In this document: in pieces, positions 47,533 through 60,800 of the stretch
How the letters are laid out: the number at the start of each line of letters is the position of its first letter
Numbering within the stretch: position 1 is the stretch's first letter
Source of the DNA: Nissolia schottii
Taxonomy: Eukaryota > Streptophyta > Magnoliopsida > Fabales > Fabaceae
Direction of reading: 5' to 3'
DNA: 64,000 bases
NCBI GenBank assembly: GCA_003254905.1
Contig: QANU01013949.1
Location: forward strand, 186,001-250,000
The notes under the pieces: model-generated
What the model saw: only the letters and a program-made list of their open reading frames with translations
What the model was told of the DNA's origin: nothing
Databases searched by the model: none
Position numbers and translations under genes: made by a program

Positions 47533-48389
47533 TAAATTATAGTGATTTATGCAAGTAAAATATGTTTAGATAAGGTAATTCACCATATTTAAAGAGCATG
47601 TTGGCAACTTCCTTTTCTTTTTAGGAAATAAACGTTTATTTTTTTCATAAGTTATTTCAATTCCTTTTGTCATGAAGTGTACAAACTTTTGCACATGCGC
47701 AAACTTCACATAGAGGAGCGTGAATGGAAAAGAGAGAAAAAAGAATAAGAAAAGAAAAAGAAGAGCATGCGTGAAAGAGAGTAGGTGAGAAAAGAGAAAA
47801 AATGTGTATTTAATGTGATGATAAATTGATGGTAACAAAAATAATATACACAAAGTACTTTTGTATGAATGAATTTCGTATTTTTTGTATTATTTTGGAT
47901 GGAAAATTATTGGGCCTGGCTAGATTTAAATCAGACATATTGCCAACAAATTTACAATCCGTCCCGTTAACCACTAGGGCATCGACCCAGGAAGAATCAA
48001 ATTGAGTTTTTTTTTTTTTGTTTTTTTTTTTAATTTTTATAATCCGTGATCAACTTTCTTTCCAGGGATAGGGAAGTCGAATCCCCGTTGCCTCCTTGAC
48101 AAGAACATGGAAATAATTCAAATATTTGTTTGATTGAAAACGTAATTTGAAGTATATGAATTTTCCAGTTTCCACTGCATCAAAAGAACCGTCTGTACTG
48201 AAAGGGATCCCCTATTATCTACATTCCACTCCACATAAAATAAATAAATAAATAAAAAGCCAAACTCTGTAAAACAATGGTTTCTTTCTTCTCATTGTGT
48301 AAAAGATAAACTGTAACTACATAAGTAAATCTTCTCCAAAATGTTGGTAATGCTTAGCTCGAGTTATCTGAGGTCTGACATCTAAGAAT
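47533..48389. other. Spacer between the convergent G3BP-like and erlin genes
   Basis: No gene. Contains poly-T runs near 48007-48032 and a tRNA-like candidate SINE head (listed separately). The minus-strand frame 47566-47853 is low-complexity and unsupported. Confidence 0.45.
47918..47992 (-). mobile_element. Candidate tRNA-derived SINE head
   Basis: On the minus strand, CTAGTGGTTAACGGGAC (box A-like) is followed about 35 bp later by TCTGATTTAAATCTAGCC (box B-like). The spacing fits an RNA polymerase III internal promoter of a plant SINE. No foldable tRNA and no poly(A) end with target duplication were confirmed. Confidence 0.3.
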
Positions 48390-51322
48390 TTAGACACCCA
48401 CTTTAACCTTCGTAGCTGTCCCTCTAGGAACTTCTTGAATTAAGTTTCCCAGTAGCCTCTGATCCAAAATCATATTTGGAACCTGGAGAAAAAACTCAGA
48501 AGGTCAAGCCTGAGAACAAGGACAGACAAATATTGAAATAGCTAGGGAGAGGAGAGGAATACATGCCTTGTCCCCGAAGAAAATCTTCGTATTGTTAGCA
48601 ATGGCCTCAATAAACTTAAGCTCCAGAAATTCAGGGGTAAGCTTCAACCTGTTTGCTTCAGCTTCCTTTATTACACTTCAAATTTCAAAAGCAACACAAA
48701 ATGATCATTTCTTTAAAGCCATATGTTACAATATCACATTCGTAAAATTACGTGCATCAAAGGAATTAGGAACGAAAAACTCACCGGTAGAAATCTGCAT
48801 CTGCCAGGCTCTTTTCGCGTGCCAGGTACATTTCATTCTCAATTTGTTCCTGTCGTCTTGCGCTGTCTTTTTCCAACAATTTTTGTTCCATGAGGATCTT
48901 GCTAACATTGGCATTCTTCTCAGCCTCACTAATAGCCATCTTCTTCATTGTCTCTGCCTCCTTCTCAGCTACTTTCTGTCTCTCAATAGCAATTAAGACC
49001 TATCCAATAACATCCAAAGCACATTGCTTAGCCTTGTTTAGAAGAGATAAAAGTAAAACTAAACAGAATGCTATTTTCTTTGACATCAAAATGGAATCTC
49101 TAGCGTAGAAATTTACTAGAAGATTTTAGAAGAGTCAACAAGAGTACAAGACACATCTCAAAAAATGACTGCACAATAAGAAAATAAAAGCACTAGCATG
49201 TGCATGCACTTGAGCATGTTTGATCCTGATTCTTCTAATCAGATTAGCAACTCCACATTGCATCTATCCAGCTCAAGACATATTCATATGAAAACGACAC
49301 CTCTTTTTAGTTAAAATATACCTTCGTACGCTCCTCTTCCATTTGTTCAAAGTTTCGTCTTATGCTTTCAGGAATATTTGGCTTTGTGATGCGAACACTG
49401 ATGATCTCAATGCCGGGAGCATAGTGAGTGCAGTCAACTTGAAGAGCATCTTTCATCTTTTCATCAATCTGAAAAGGCACCAATGTGTGCCTTGTAAGCA
49501 TATTTATTAAGATGGTCACAGGAAAAGAGGAAAAAAAAGGAAGGAGGTGTTGAAGTAAATCATCTGATACAATGGACTAAGAATAAGAAATTCAGTAACA
49601 TTTAAAACTGAAGGCTTGAATATAAATAAACTCCTTTCCAGGGGATGACAATAGGAGCCACAACCTTACTAAACACAATCAAACTGTTTCATATTACGTT
49701 GATGGTTCATATTTTGCTTCACAACTAGAGTGTTGAAGGCTACACCAAATCATGTAATGGTTAAAATAAAAGTTCCCAGTATTTTTTTTTTAATAAATCC
49801 TGTATGAAATAAACTATGGCCCTAAAATTACATTAGTAAAACATCAAAGCTTACCTGATCAAACATGTCAATATAGACTTGTTGAAGACTATGAGAGCTG
49901 CAGAACTGATTGATCTCATGATGAATCTTGTCATATATCCATGTCTTATCATAATGCACACCATAGTTGAGCAATGTGTCATAAACATAATCCTTACGGA
50001 GCCGGTTAACAACCTAAACAAAGAACACATCACTGCATATAAAATTAAAGATGTAACAAGTAGACCAGCAGTTAATCAAAGCCATCATCTAAGGATTAAA
50101 AAAATCATATTCTTTAGTACCTCAATCTTCCCAAAGTTGATCATAACACCTCCTTTAGTACCACATGGTATATCTGTCACCTACAATAGTAAGCATATTT
50201 CCAAAATAAAAAATCCAAATTATAGAGCCAAAAGAAACCACAATTCAAACTTGTTCTAATAAATTTACCATATCTGTCTGAAGTGTCACTTGAACAGGTT
50301 CGTACTGAGTTAAGAAAGGCATCTTTAGATGGAAACCTGGAAAAATGAATACCAAGAACAGGAAGAAATTTTGTGTGAGCAAGCATATATTGAAGAAAAG
50401 CATTGAATGAACAGAGGAAGCAGCAGCTAATACCTACCTGGATCTGTAATTGTGCTCAGAAGGGCACCTCCTCTCCAATATACTCCCACATGACCTTCCG
50501 GTACTTGGTGCAGAATGGATACTGAATTTTTGAAGGATGGAGATGCTGAGGGAACCAAAACCTGCAGATAATATCTCGTGTTTGAATCTTCAAATGCTGA
50601 GTAGAACCAATTTGTATGCTTTCCAATTGTAAATAGTAGAATCAAAACAATAACCAAGCCTTCTCGCACTAATCACGGTCGGCAACATGGATAAATGCCA
50701 GTAAAATTGCAATTAATCCAGTAAAATTTCAAAGGTGGCTAGCATTGTTGACAAAACAAGTCACAACTGAGAATTGTAAAGCACAAGTGCTACCACCACA
50801 TCTTTATTCTTTTTCCCAAATACATAGTAAGCAAGAGTTTTTTATGCCAAAACAACAATGAATTAAGACAAACAGCATGTTACTACTAAGAAAATCTCAT
50901 TTGGCAACACTGATTCAGAAAATCTTGCAATTTCTCAACCTAAAAAGTGCAAAGGTGGTGGTTGTAAGACCAAAAGATTTCAACTGATCAGAAATACACG
51001 AAATAAAAATTTACTAATAGAGGAATTTCTACCGTGGCTTCTCATACGTAACATACTAACAGGTAACAATAATGCAGCAATCTAAACAGACTAGGATCAA
51101 AATCGAAAAATGAAGAGGGAGATTTAAAATGTTATGGCAGTGGTGGAAAGAGATTAAGTGGGTGAGTGAAGTAGGAACTTGGAATAGCAATGGCGAGAGA
51201 GGTACCACGGCGGCAATGGCGAAGATGGAGAGGAAGGGCAAGAGAACGGAGAAGGAATCGGCTGGTCGCGGCGGCGGCGGCGGAGGATAAGCGGGTGTTC
51301 GATGCTGCGCTGGCGGATCCAT
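48390..51322 (-). CDS. Erlin-like SPFH/band-7 domain protein
   Basis: Nine minus-strand exons: 51322-51206, 50561-50438, 50336-50269, 50180-50121, 50013-49855, 49468-49322, 48999-48785, 48675-48567, 48482-48390; 363 aa. The N-terminus has a Pro-rich cytosolic start and a hydrophobic segment (about 22-45), a signal anchor. The SPFH/prohibitin domain (about 48-215) includes [28 protein letters not shown] and [17 protein letters not shown] charged coiled coil follows (about 215-305), then [15 protein letters not shown], the segment conserved in erlins. Animal erlins form ER-membrane rings that direct degradation of activated IP3 receptors; the plant role is not settled. All introns are GT-AG except the last, which starts GCATGT (donor at 48566), so it is a GC-AG intron. 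Reading through gives the expected FFGDK|VPNM joint. Confidence 0.94.
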
Positions 51323-51631
51323 GGCGGTTGGCGTTAAGGAAACTTAACGTGCTTCGCTAGTATTCCTCTGTGCTGTGTGTGTTACGTTTTTAACATGTCA
51401 AACTATTTGATACCTTTTTACCTGAAATTTCTTTACAATATCTACGTGCCTATACAAGAATTAACTCGGAAGAATGTCTATGAGGGATGCTGTATACGTG
51501 TCAATCAAATTAGTTAGTAAACAATTATTTTTGTTGGTCTGGAGAATTATTAAACAAGTTTTTCGATACCACATCGTGTAGTTGACAGGTGTAAAATTGT
51601 GTTAAAATATGTCAACAAAATACTTACTTTT
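51323..51631. other. Upstream region of the erlin-like gene
   Basis: No gene. It holds the minus-strand promoter area; no clear TATA box is visible. Confidence 0.4.
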
Positions 51632-52130
51632 AATTTTTTTTTTAATGTTTTTAGTCTTTTATAAATTTTAAATTGTGTTTTATCATTCATAAATTTTTGC
51701 TAAAAAACGTCACTCATAAATCTTTTTTATAAGGTTTTATTTAATCTTTACTATCATATGAAATTAACGTAACAGTTAACTTAATCACGTGGTGAAAGTA
51801 AGAGAAGGGAGAGAGAAGCAGGTGAAGGCACATATGTGAGGTCGTTTCGCTAGTAACAGTAGGGCGGTGACTCACGGAAGCGGGGAAGAAGAAGACATCA
51901 CGTGCATGCTAAGAGCATCACGAAAGTAAGTAGAGGAAGCAATGATAAGGTTAAGCGTGTCACGTACTATGTGGTCAAGTTACCTGTATGTCAACCATTA
52001 ACAATTTAACATGATGGGAAAGATTGAAATCTTACAAATTTCTTTATGAGGGACAATTTTTAACAAAAAAATTTATGAGGAATAAAATACAAAATTCAAA
52101 ATTTATCAAAGATTAAAATTATATTTAACC
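51632..52130. mobile_element. Long-TIR MITE, probably Mutator-like, about 0.5 kb
   Basis: The left arm (51645-51740: TTTAGTCTTTTATAAATTTT..., TCATAAATTTTTG) and the reverse complement of the right arm (TTTAATCTTTGATAAATTTT..., CTCATAAATTTTTTTG) match over about 100 bp. The middle carries a short non-coding GC-richer part. Flanks are T-rich, so the target duplication cannot be read exactly. Confidence 0.65.
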
Positions 52131-53681
52131 ATTTTTTTATTTATACAACAATGAGATAAAAAGGATTCCCAGCCAAGAAGGAGTAGCACACTAACGGATG
52201 TGAGGACCTTATGGTGAGTGATTGGGAAATATTATAGTAAATGCTTAAAGAACTAAGAGATATGCTCTAACTTTGGTGTTATATCAGTGTCTACCACACT
52301 TAAACTTTTGTTGATAAAATAAAAAGACAAAGGGATTCCCTATATTAGTATCTAACTAGAGTATGTACGTGTGTAGTGCAAGCAGATTGTACAATTTAAA
52401 TATAAAATACATTTATGTAAAACATAAATTGCAGCTTAAATATAAATTTCAGCCATACTGTTTGGTTTATGGGATTTATATAATGACCTTTTGCTACAAA
52501 AATTTGGTTCAAGATCTCAATTCAAGGAATTAAACCTCATTCCCTTGATGAGTGAGTTCTAAACTGAGAATGCTTGTTTGAAAAGAAGGAGTATAAGATC
52601 AAGAACTCATGAACAAAGAATATGCATGCAAAACAAATCAAAGTATTCAATTGAAAAGAGACGAAGAACACAATTTGATTATAATAATATTGGCTATAGA
52701 GTACTCGAAATACAACGGAAACAGAAGCAAAGAACAAAAATTAACACTAGTCCTAGGAATTGAAATAACACAAAGCAAGTGATAATGGGAAATTACTTGA
52801 TTCCCTCTATGTACTCGTGCGTCATGGAGACCGTGAGTGTTGCGAGGAGTTTACAAGTATATATTCCCCATAATTATGTTATGCCAAGTGTGCCTATTTA
52901 TAGAAATAATGGTCGTTATGCATGTTCGCCATGTGTCCTTTGTGTGGTTCAACTCCACAGCCTCCGTCCCATGTTGTCAAGCACTTTTTCTTCAAACAGC
53001 TAAATAATCAATTTCTAATTAACTTCTTTTGTTGGTTCCAAATAACTTCAATTTATTTAAATTTCTAATTTGAAAGATGACGTCAACATTTATTTTGCCT
53101 TTATTGACCCATTTGTCACCCTTAGAATTATCTCCGTTTTCCTTGTTTTAAAAGTTTCAAAGTCTTCAAATGGCTCGCTTCCATATGGGTCGCTCCACAA
53201 AGGCGATCACTCTTAATGACCATTTTTCCTTCTCTGGTCATGAGATTGAGAAAGGTAACTACTTTCCTCTGTTTTGGTTGTCTTTTTTCCTAATCAACGT
53301 ATCATCTCATAATCAATTCTTAGAGTCGACCAATTCAATCTTCTTCTTTAGAAGGTCCCCATAGCTCTTATTCGAGCTTTAAATGCTTTTACAATCTTGT
53401 TTTACGTTATTACCCTTTCAGAGTGGACCTTGTGCCCCTTCAATTTCTTTATTTTCTTTTCTTGTATAACATTGTTAAATCAACAAATTAAAAACCTGCA
53501 AAATATTTGATATATATATATATATTTTGTAGTTTATTATAATAATACAAATTTTAGAAATATATTTAAAAATATATTTTAAAATAATTAATTCTAATGC
53601 ACAATATTTAAAATTGACAAGAAGCAAATGATGGTCTTCATCCCCCGCACCATGGATGAAAATCCACTTTATCCCCACACG
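52131..53681. other. Intergenic DNA, possible LTR remnant
   Basis: No gene with family features. About 52780-53010, with a CCTATTTATAGAAAT TATA-like word, could be part of a retrotransposon LTR, but no mate or coding sequence was found. Confidence 0.4.
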
Positions 53682-54489
53682 TAGGGGTGTCAAACGGGCT
53701 GGGGCGGCCCGTTTAGGCCCGGCCCGCTAACCCGGGTCATTTATGATCGGTCTACGGGCCTAAACGGGCCAGCCCGCTAGCCAGTTTATTTTTCTAAAAA
53801 AAATTAAAATTTTAGTCTATTTTTTATGATTTAAATACAAAGTCGTGAATAAGTATGCGCGATCATTTTTAACTATTTTTTTATCGTCTATCTATTAATT
53901 AATTAGAAAGAAATAGTTTAAATGGTTGATTGCGATATTATATTATCTTTTTTGTTTCTTCAACTATCTTGTTTGAAAGATATCAAATGCTTTCATGAAT
54001 TAATACAACTTTCATTAATTAAATGACGACATATAACATTGATGTGAGTACTATTATGTTATTGATCAAAAACACAATTGGAACTCTTTCTCGTAGATTA
54101 ATCAATAATAAACAAGGTTTGAAAGTATATATCAACTTGTAAGGCGTAAGCACTTATTGAAGGAATATAATGCAAAATTTATCAATATCTATGTCATAGC
54201 ACTTCAGCTGTATAGCAATATAAATATAATTAAGTAGTTAAGCATAATAAATAGTTAAACATGCTCAATTATAAGTAAACTCTTAAACTCCAAAATAAAA
54301 TTTAGAGTTCAAAATGAAACTTTTAAAAAATTGGTTTATTTAAAATAAAACAAATATTTCACGGGCTCACGGGCTAGCCCGCGAGCCTGGCGGGCCGAAC
54401 CAATTTTTTTTTCAAATTTTCACGGACCTAATTTTTGCATGTAAAGCCTGTCCATTTAACCAGGTAAATGGGTCATTTTGACAGCCCTA
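53682..54489. mobile_element. Non-autonomous hAT element, 808 bp
   Basis: The ends TAGGGGTGTCAAACGGG and, inverted, TAGGGCTGTCAAAATGA form terminal inverted repeats. An exact 8-bp target duplication CCCACACG flanks the element (53674-53681 and 54490-54497), the hallmark of hAT transposition. Sub-terminal GC-rich words (GGCCCGTTTAGGCCCGGCCC, GGGCTAGCCCG) stand out from the AT-rich core. No transposase. Confidence 0.93.
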
Positions 54490-54497
54490 CCCACACG

Positions 54498-56025
54498 GAT
54501 ACCTGTGTTTCACTACTCTACATAAGTGAATTGGTACCCATGGGTGACCAATATATCATTACAAAATTTAATATTTTGTCCAAATCTAATACAAATGAAG
54601 TTGTCAAAGGAAAATCTATGAGTATTCATGACTCGATCTAACTCGATGGCTCGACCCGACTCAGCCTTTTTAATTGGGTTCAAATTATTAATTTTGACTA
54701 GATGATCTTTTGAGCTAGGTTTGGGTTATGGTTCAGGTTGGCTCAACCTGACCTGGAATCGTATAATTTTTTAAAATTTATATGTCTCTAAAAATTAGTG
54801 ATAAATTATTAAACTTTTATACTTCTATTAGTATCCTTTACAAAATATTATGTTACTTTTGATTTGATATAATTTATTTAAAAATATGTATGACAAGTTA
54901 TCTCTTAAATTTAGTTTGCTACATTTAAAATTTTATGACTTTACTATGTCTAATATTCAAACCTTAAATATTATTTGAACATCGGACGACATAGTTTGAC
55001 CCAGTTATTAGTGGGGTCATTATAGGGTGGAGTTTGGGCTCAAAGAAATGATTCAATCATAAAATTGAGTCAAGTATGCGCTTTGTACAACCCAACTTAT
55101 GTAAACCTCTAGGACAATCTAAATATATCAAAAAAATTTAAAATACTTAAAATAAAATAAAAAAATTTAAATGATAACAATTCTCAATTTAGTAATTAGA
55201 TGAGGTTTGGTTTAGCGGTAAGGGGTTAGTATATTACAAAGTGACAAACATAATCAAATCTCAATTGAAGAGTCGTAAAAAATTAAGTGATAGTACTAAA
55301 TTGATCCAGTTTAAAATAACATAGGTGAAGCAATCAATTAATTTGTTAAATAGATTTATAAATTAAATATAGTGTTTGAAATTAATTTTTTTAAAAATGG
55401 GATTTAAATTGATTTTGAAATAAATTATTATATTTTTTATACATTAGATGAGTTATTGGATATAAAAAAAACTTAAATCATGTAATATTTACACTTGTTA
55501 AGATTGTTTTAATTTATTTTAAGCATTTATAAATTTAGAAGAAATTATCACAATTTTATAGTGTAAGAATAAATAATTTACTAATATTCACAATATTTTA
55601 GAAGTGGAGATATTGTGTTGAAAATATGAGTTGTACTTATTAGTAATATATTCTTAATTTCTAGTACGCATAACAAAATATTGCATTTACAAAATAGATT
55701 AAAAAAATATGTATATTAAGTGTCATGCACAAATTGTCTAAGTGATAGATTAGAATATATTACGACAGTACATTGTTTTGTCTTTTTTATGTCATCTTAT
55801 AAATAAATTTAAATTTAAATAAAAATATGTAATAAAACATGAGTCCTACCATATGTGATATGTTGAGTAGAAGAGGCTTTGGTCTATATTTATTCTATTA
55901 TGAGGACTACTCATCTTTTATGTATTAATAAATAGATATCTTATATTAAATTCATAATATTATTTATTTCAAAATCTATTTTAGGACTTGGTAGTTTATC
56001 TTAATAGTAATAAAAAATATGAAAA
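54498..56025. other. AT-rich repeat-like intergenic DNA
   Basis: A stretch near 54610-54770 with GACTCGA, CTCGACCCGACTC and GGTTCAGGTTGG words resembles the sub-terminal part of a decayed element. At 55206-55265, TGGTTTAGCGGTAAGG and CAAATCTCAA could be box A and box B of a SINE, unconfirmed. No gene. Confidence 0.4.
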
Positions 56026-56695
56026 AATATAGATTGAGAAAATTATGCACAAAAACTGTACCAATAGAATCCATTGTACTCCTTCTGATCCATTTTAACT
56101 GTCATTTTAACCAAAATTTTTTTTGTTCAAATTATCAATCATTCTCACTTTTCAAGGTAAAATTTATTGTTATGTTTACAATTGTACCCCTAATTTATTA
56201 GTCTTAAAAATAATAATTTTTTAATATTATCTCTATCTCTCTCTTCATTATGAAACATTTTAACTAAATTAAATAAGAGTACTTTGATAAACTTACTCTT
56301 TAAATTGCTCTTAATTTTAGATCTCGTAATATTTATGCATTTAACCAAAATGACACTTAAAATGAAGCGGATGGAGTACTAATTTATGATGATAGCATAA
56401 AAAACCATAAAAACCAAATATAAAGAAAAGGTTCTCCTTGAGAAGAAATGAAGAGTAATGTTGTGCATACATTAAGCCTTTATCCTTAAGTAGAGATTCA
56501 TCGCATTAGGCTTAGAGAACACTCATATTGAGAAAGTTATGCAAGAAAACTATATCTAATAAATCCATTGTACTAATTTATAATCGATGGAGAGAAAATC
56601 ATAAAAATCAAATATAAAAAATACTCTCATTAAAGAAAAGATATACAAATGAGGATTGTTGTGCATACACTAATATTAAGCTCTTATTACATAGC
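56026..56695 (+). repeat. Tandem duplication of a roughly 170-bp unit, one copy split by Stowaway
   Basis: Copy 1 is 56026-56078 plus 56379 to about 56500: TTGAGAAAATTATGCAC... CCATTGTA, then CTAATTTATGATG... GTTGTGCATACATTAAG. Copy 2 is about 56528-56690: TTGAGAAAGTTATGCAAG... CCATTGTACTAATTTATAAT... GTTGTGCATACACTAA. Copy 2 has no insertion at TCCATTG|TA|CTAATTT. Confidence 0.82.
56079..56376. mobile_element. Stowaway-like MITE with preserved empty site nearby
   Basis: 298 bp. The left end is CTCCTTCTGATCCATTTTAA; the reverse complement of the right end is CTCCATCCGCTTCATTTTAA. TA duplications flank it (56077-56078 and 56377-56378). It is non-coding and AT-rich. The neighbouring duplicate (TA at 56571-56572) shows the uninterrupted site. 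Confidence 0.9.
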
Positions 56696-56699
56696 CACT

Positions 56700-57880
56700 A
56701 CATTAGAGCTCAATTTTTTTGTGGCTCTAATTTTTAAATGTTAGATCTCTTTCTTTTCCTCAATTTTCTTAATTACTTTAAGGAAAAAAAGTGTAGCACG
56801 CAATATGGAAAGATATATAATGAAATAAGAAGTGCGCACGTAGAACTGTAGAAGAGGACGAATGAATATTATGTGAAGAGGAATAATAAAAGTTTTAATA
56901 TATAAAAGTACATGCCAAAATTTGTATATCATCAAAAGTAAAATTAACACATATCTTATACGTTTGTCTATATTGATTAGTCTTGAATGTAATTCAATAT
57001 GATTAGTTTTAGATTGAATATGTTGATTTAATACGATAATTTAATATTATATTTATACTTTAATTAATAAAAATAGTTAAATAAATGAATTAAGAAAAAT
57101 GAAAAGTAAATATTTTTTAGAATGCATATAATTGTTAGAATTTGAAATGGAGGATTTGGAGTAGGTTCTATATATGGTTGTACCTCAATTTTAGTATATA
57201 ATAAGTATGATAAGTATGCTATTTTTTTTTGTTTTTATCTTTTGTAATTAATTTATATTTTTTTTAATTTTTAAAAAAAATAATTATTCACTTTCATCTT
57301 TTATATTAATTTTAACCAAATTTTTTTTATCTCTTTTAGATTCTCTTTCTCACACTCTTTTTTTTTTTAAAAAAAATCATATCTCATCCTTTATTAGCAT
57401 CCTATAAATAATTCAAATTTGCACTCTATTAATTATTATTAGAATTTAATTGTGATGCACTAACTGTTTTAATAAGATTTATATTGTTATCTAATTATAT
57501 ACCAACAAATTAGTAAATATAATTGACTATTACACTTATTATTTAAAAATTCATCTAAATTAATATAAATTGATTGAAGTAAAAATCATTACACTTACGG
57601 TAGATATTAAATATTCTGTTATTTTGATTAGGTAACTTGCCTTCTTTCTAAATTTCCAATACAATTTCTTCCATTATTTTCTACCCAAAAATAAATAAAT
57701 AAACAAGCAAAGTGTCAGAAAGTGGCGAGCAATGCATATTACCAATTTTGTAAAGTTACTGTGAAGATTGAACGGCAGTTACGTGGACCCCACACACACC
57801 CACTCGATGGTTTTCCGCTAAATCAATTCCTTCCATGCAATTGCCACCTCATTTCCTTCGGCAGCTTCCACAACACAGAA
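56700..57880. other. AT-rich upstream region of the hydrolase gene
   Basis: Very AT-rich to about 57710, then the GC-richer leader of the hydrolase gene. The reading frame of its first exon stays open to 57722 but has no upstream in-frame ATG. Confidence 0.5.
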
Positions 57881-60800
57881 ATGATGGGTGCTTTTTCCAT
57901 GGCATATCCCTTCCCCGCCACAGCCACAAGACCCAGTGCGGTTGTGGCTGAAGCTGCTGCTGCTGCCGACGCTTTCCCTTCGTTTCTTCCCAAACAAGTC
58001 CACGGAATCAAAGACTCCTTTGCTCGAAACCTCGCTATGCGTATTCAGAGACTACCTGTCCCCGTAAGTGATGATGATAGGGTAGCTTCTACTCTTTTGC
58101 GCAGCTAGCTACTGGTTGCTACTTGTTCTGTCAAATTACATTTTTTCACTTTTGCTATGCTTATTGAGAAAAACTAGTTTACTTTGTGTTAGGCATTTAA
58201 GCATAGAATCAAAAACAAGTTATGCTATCTGAACTCGTGAAAAGCACTGTGGTGAGGACAAAGTTCCCATGCTTTTGTGAAAGGGTGTGGAAGGTGTCTA
58301 AGCTTTTCAGTGGTTCCAACAACATTGCTCCTCTAGAATTTATTTGTTGGGTGCTCCTATACCTAATAAAAGAGTAACAATTAGTGGGATTAGAGCTGAA
58401 AATCACTTTATCTCAATCTAGCCGGTGCTCCTTGAGCATCTAATAATTTCTCCTAAATTAATTCTTTTCAGATGTGAAGCATAGACACAGTCAGTTGCTT
58501 AATTGGAGAAGGATTTTATGTCACATGCTAGAATCTCTAGGCTGCCTTAAGGTTTTGTAACTAGGTCTAACTTCATAACCCTGTGGATTTAGAAGAAACT
58601 CCCGTACTCCGTTCCATCAAAATATAAATTATCTTCCAAATTGCCTAGAGTAGCAGAAAATCTGGCAAATTATTCAAGCTTGTTCACTTGAGAAATTCCT
58701 TCAGTATTTAAGAACACTTCATTTGTGCCTGTTGGCAACAATTATGGCCACTCCATAGTGCACTGCCGTGCGAAATCTACCCCATAGTCAATTTTTATTC
58801 CTCACAAACAATGGATCATTCTATATTTCCATATGACTCAATCAGGTTAAGTTCTCTGAGAATCCTATCATGAGCAGTTGTGTGAAGCCGTCAATGCAGA
58901 ACCAGGCAAATCCGGTTGTCCTCCTCCATGGTTTTGACAGGTACTCAAAATATGCAAGAAAAATAATTAGTTTATACATTTTTATATGCTCAAGCTACTG
59001 CTGGATTTCACTCCTTATTATTCAGCTCATGTTTAGAATGGAGATACACATATCCATTGCTTGAGGAAGCTGGTTTTGAAACATGGGCCATTGACATTCT
59101 TGGTTGGGGTTTCTCTGATTTAGGTTTGTTTTATCACTCTTCCTAATGTTCATTTCTCTCCTTATATCTTCAATTTAGTCATCCTTTCTAATTTTTTTTT
59201 CTCTTTTTATTCTTTCATTCATCAGAAAAACTTCCTTCATGTGATGTGGTGTCAAAGCGCGAACACTTATACCAGGTACTTATTAGTAATTGGAATTGTG
59301 GCAATTGTATGATTGTATATGATTTGAAAATTGTACTTATTAACATGTTTTTCCTTTGTTATCAAACTGTGTGAGCTGGCGTAAGAAATCAGTTATATTG
59401 TAAGGCTTTGACTTGTTCATCAGACTATGTTCTGAGGAATGTTTGTCTTCACTCAAATTGGTTCACATTGTAATGAGGGTGATTTGGATTTATCTACCAG
59501 TTTTGGAAGTCCTACATCAAAAGGCCAATGATATTGGTTGGACCAAGCCTTGGCTCTGCTGTTGCCATTGACTTCGCCGTCAATTATCCGGAAGCTGTAT
59601 GTTCAATCTAATTACTTAAATTCTGACTATCCTTAATGACCCAAGTTGTGAGGAATTTCTTTATTGAAAAGAAAAATACAGTTTCATTTAGTGGCTCCGA
59701 TATGAACTCATCGTTCATTTGCAGTTCATCTTCATCCTTTCAGGTGGAAAAACTTGTTTTGATTGATGCTAGTGTATATGCAGAGGGAACGGGAAACCTT
59801 GCAACCTTACCTAGAGTTGTAGCCTATGCCGGGGTTAGTATCTTTTCAGCTTATTAAAGTGTACTTCCTATAATTGCAATAGTTACATTCAGTAATGCTT
59901 ATTCACTGGTGCCAGACAAGTTTAATCTCCTTGGGTGTACTTGGTTGGGGGGTAAAAGTTACATGAATTTATGAGTAACCCAGCCAAACACACCATTAGC
60001 TAGAACTTTTACTCCTTTTGTGGGGAGAGATGACTAGATAAGAATGAGAGGCGAGGATATTAACATCTTAAATGATGCAAGTCACGCTCACCTCTAGTTC
60101 TCTTTTGAATCAGGTATATGTATTGAAGAGCATTCCATTACGGTTATATGCAAACAACTTGACCTTCAATAACATATCTTTCAATACCAGCCTTGATTGG
60201 ACTAATGTAAGTTTCCATTTCCTAAAGTTATCATGTTCTCTAGACATATTCTTTTGTATATATTTTCATTTCCATAATGGGCCATTTGGCACATGCAGGT
60301 TTTGACAACTCAGCATCACATGCTGAAGCACTGTATGCTTGTTTATAGGATGACCTAGAGTCCGAAACATCCTATATTAGTTATATGTTAGGAGTCGGAT
60401 ATTTCATTTATATGCGATCACTCTCTGCGCTAGAATTTTATTTATGGAAACAAAAGTTAGGAAGCACATGTATGACATCTCAAATTGCCATTTATTTTTT
60501 TGAGTTTAATTTATGCCCTATTGTCATCCAATCAAACCTTCCTATATACGCCAGTTTCCTGAGTGACATGTTGGTTTGGAGCTTTAACTTAGAACCTTCT
60601 ATCCTTAGTTGGAAACCAAGCAAAAGGACAACAACAAACCCTCCCATATACATGACTTAGTGTAGTGAGTGACATTAAAAATTGTTTGCTGATATGACAA
60701 GATTTGATTAGATGCTACTATCAATGCATAGAAATTAGAAATTAAACTTCAATTTTTATTGGGTGTAGCCACACAGGAATGTGTCCTGTCCAGACATATC

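Noticed and set aside
55199-55285. tRNA-like box A and box B words
   Set aside because: No cloverleaf can be drawn and no SINE end was found; the words may occur by chance.
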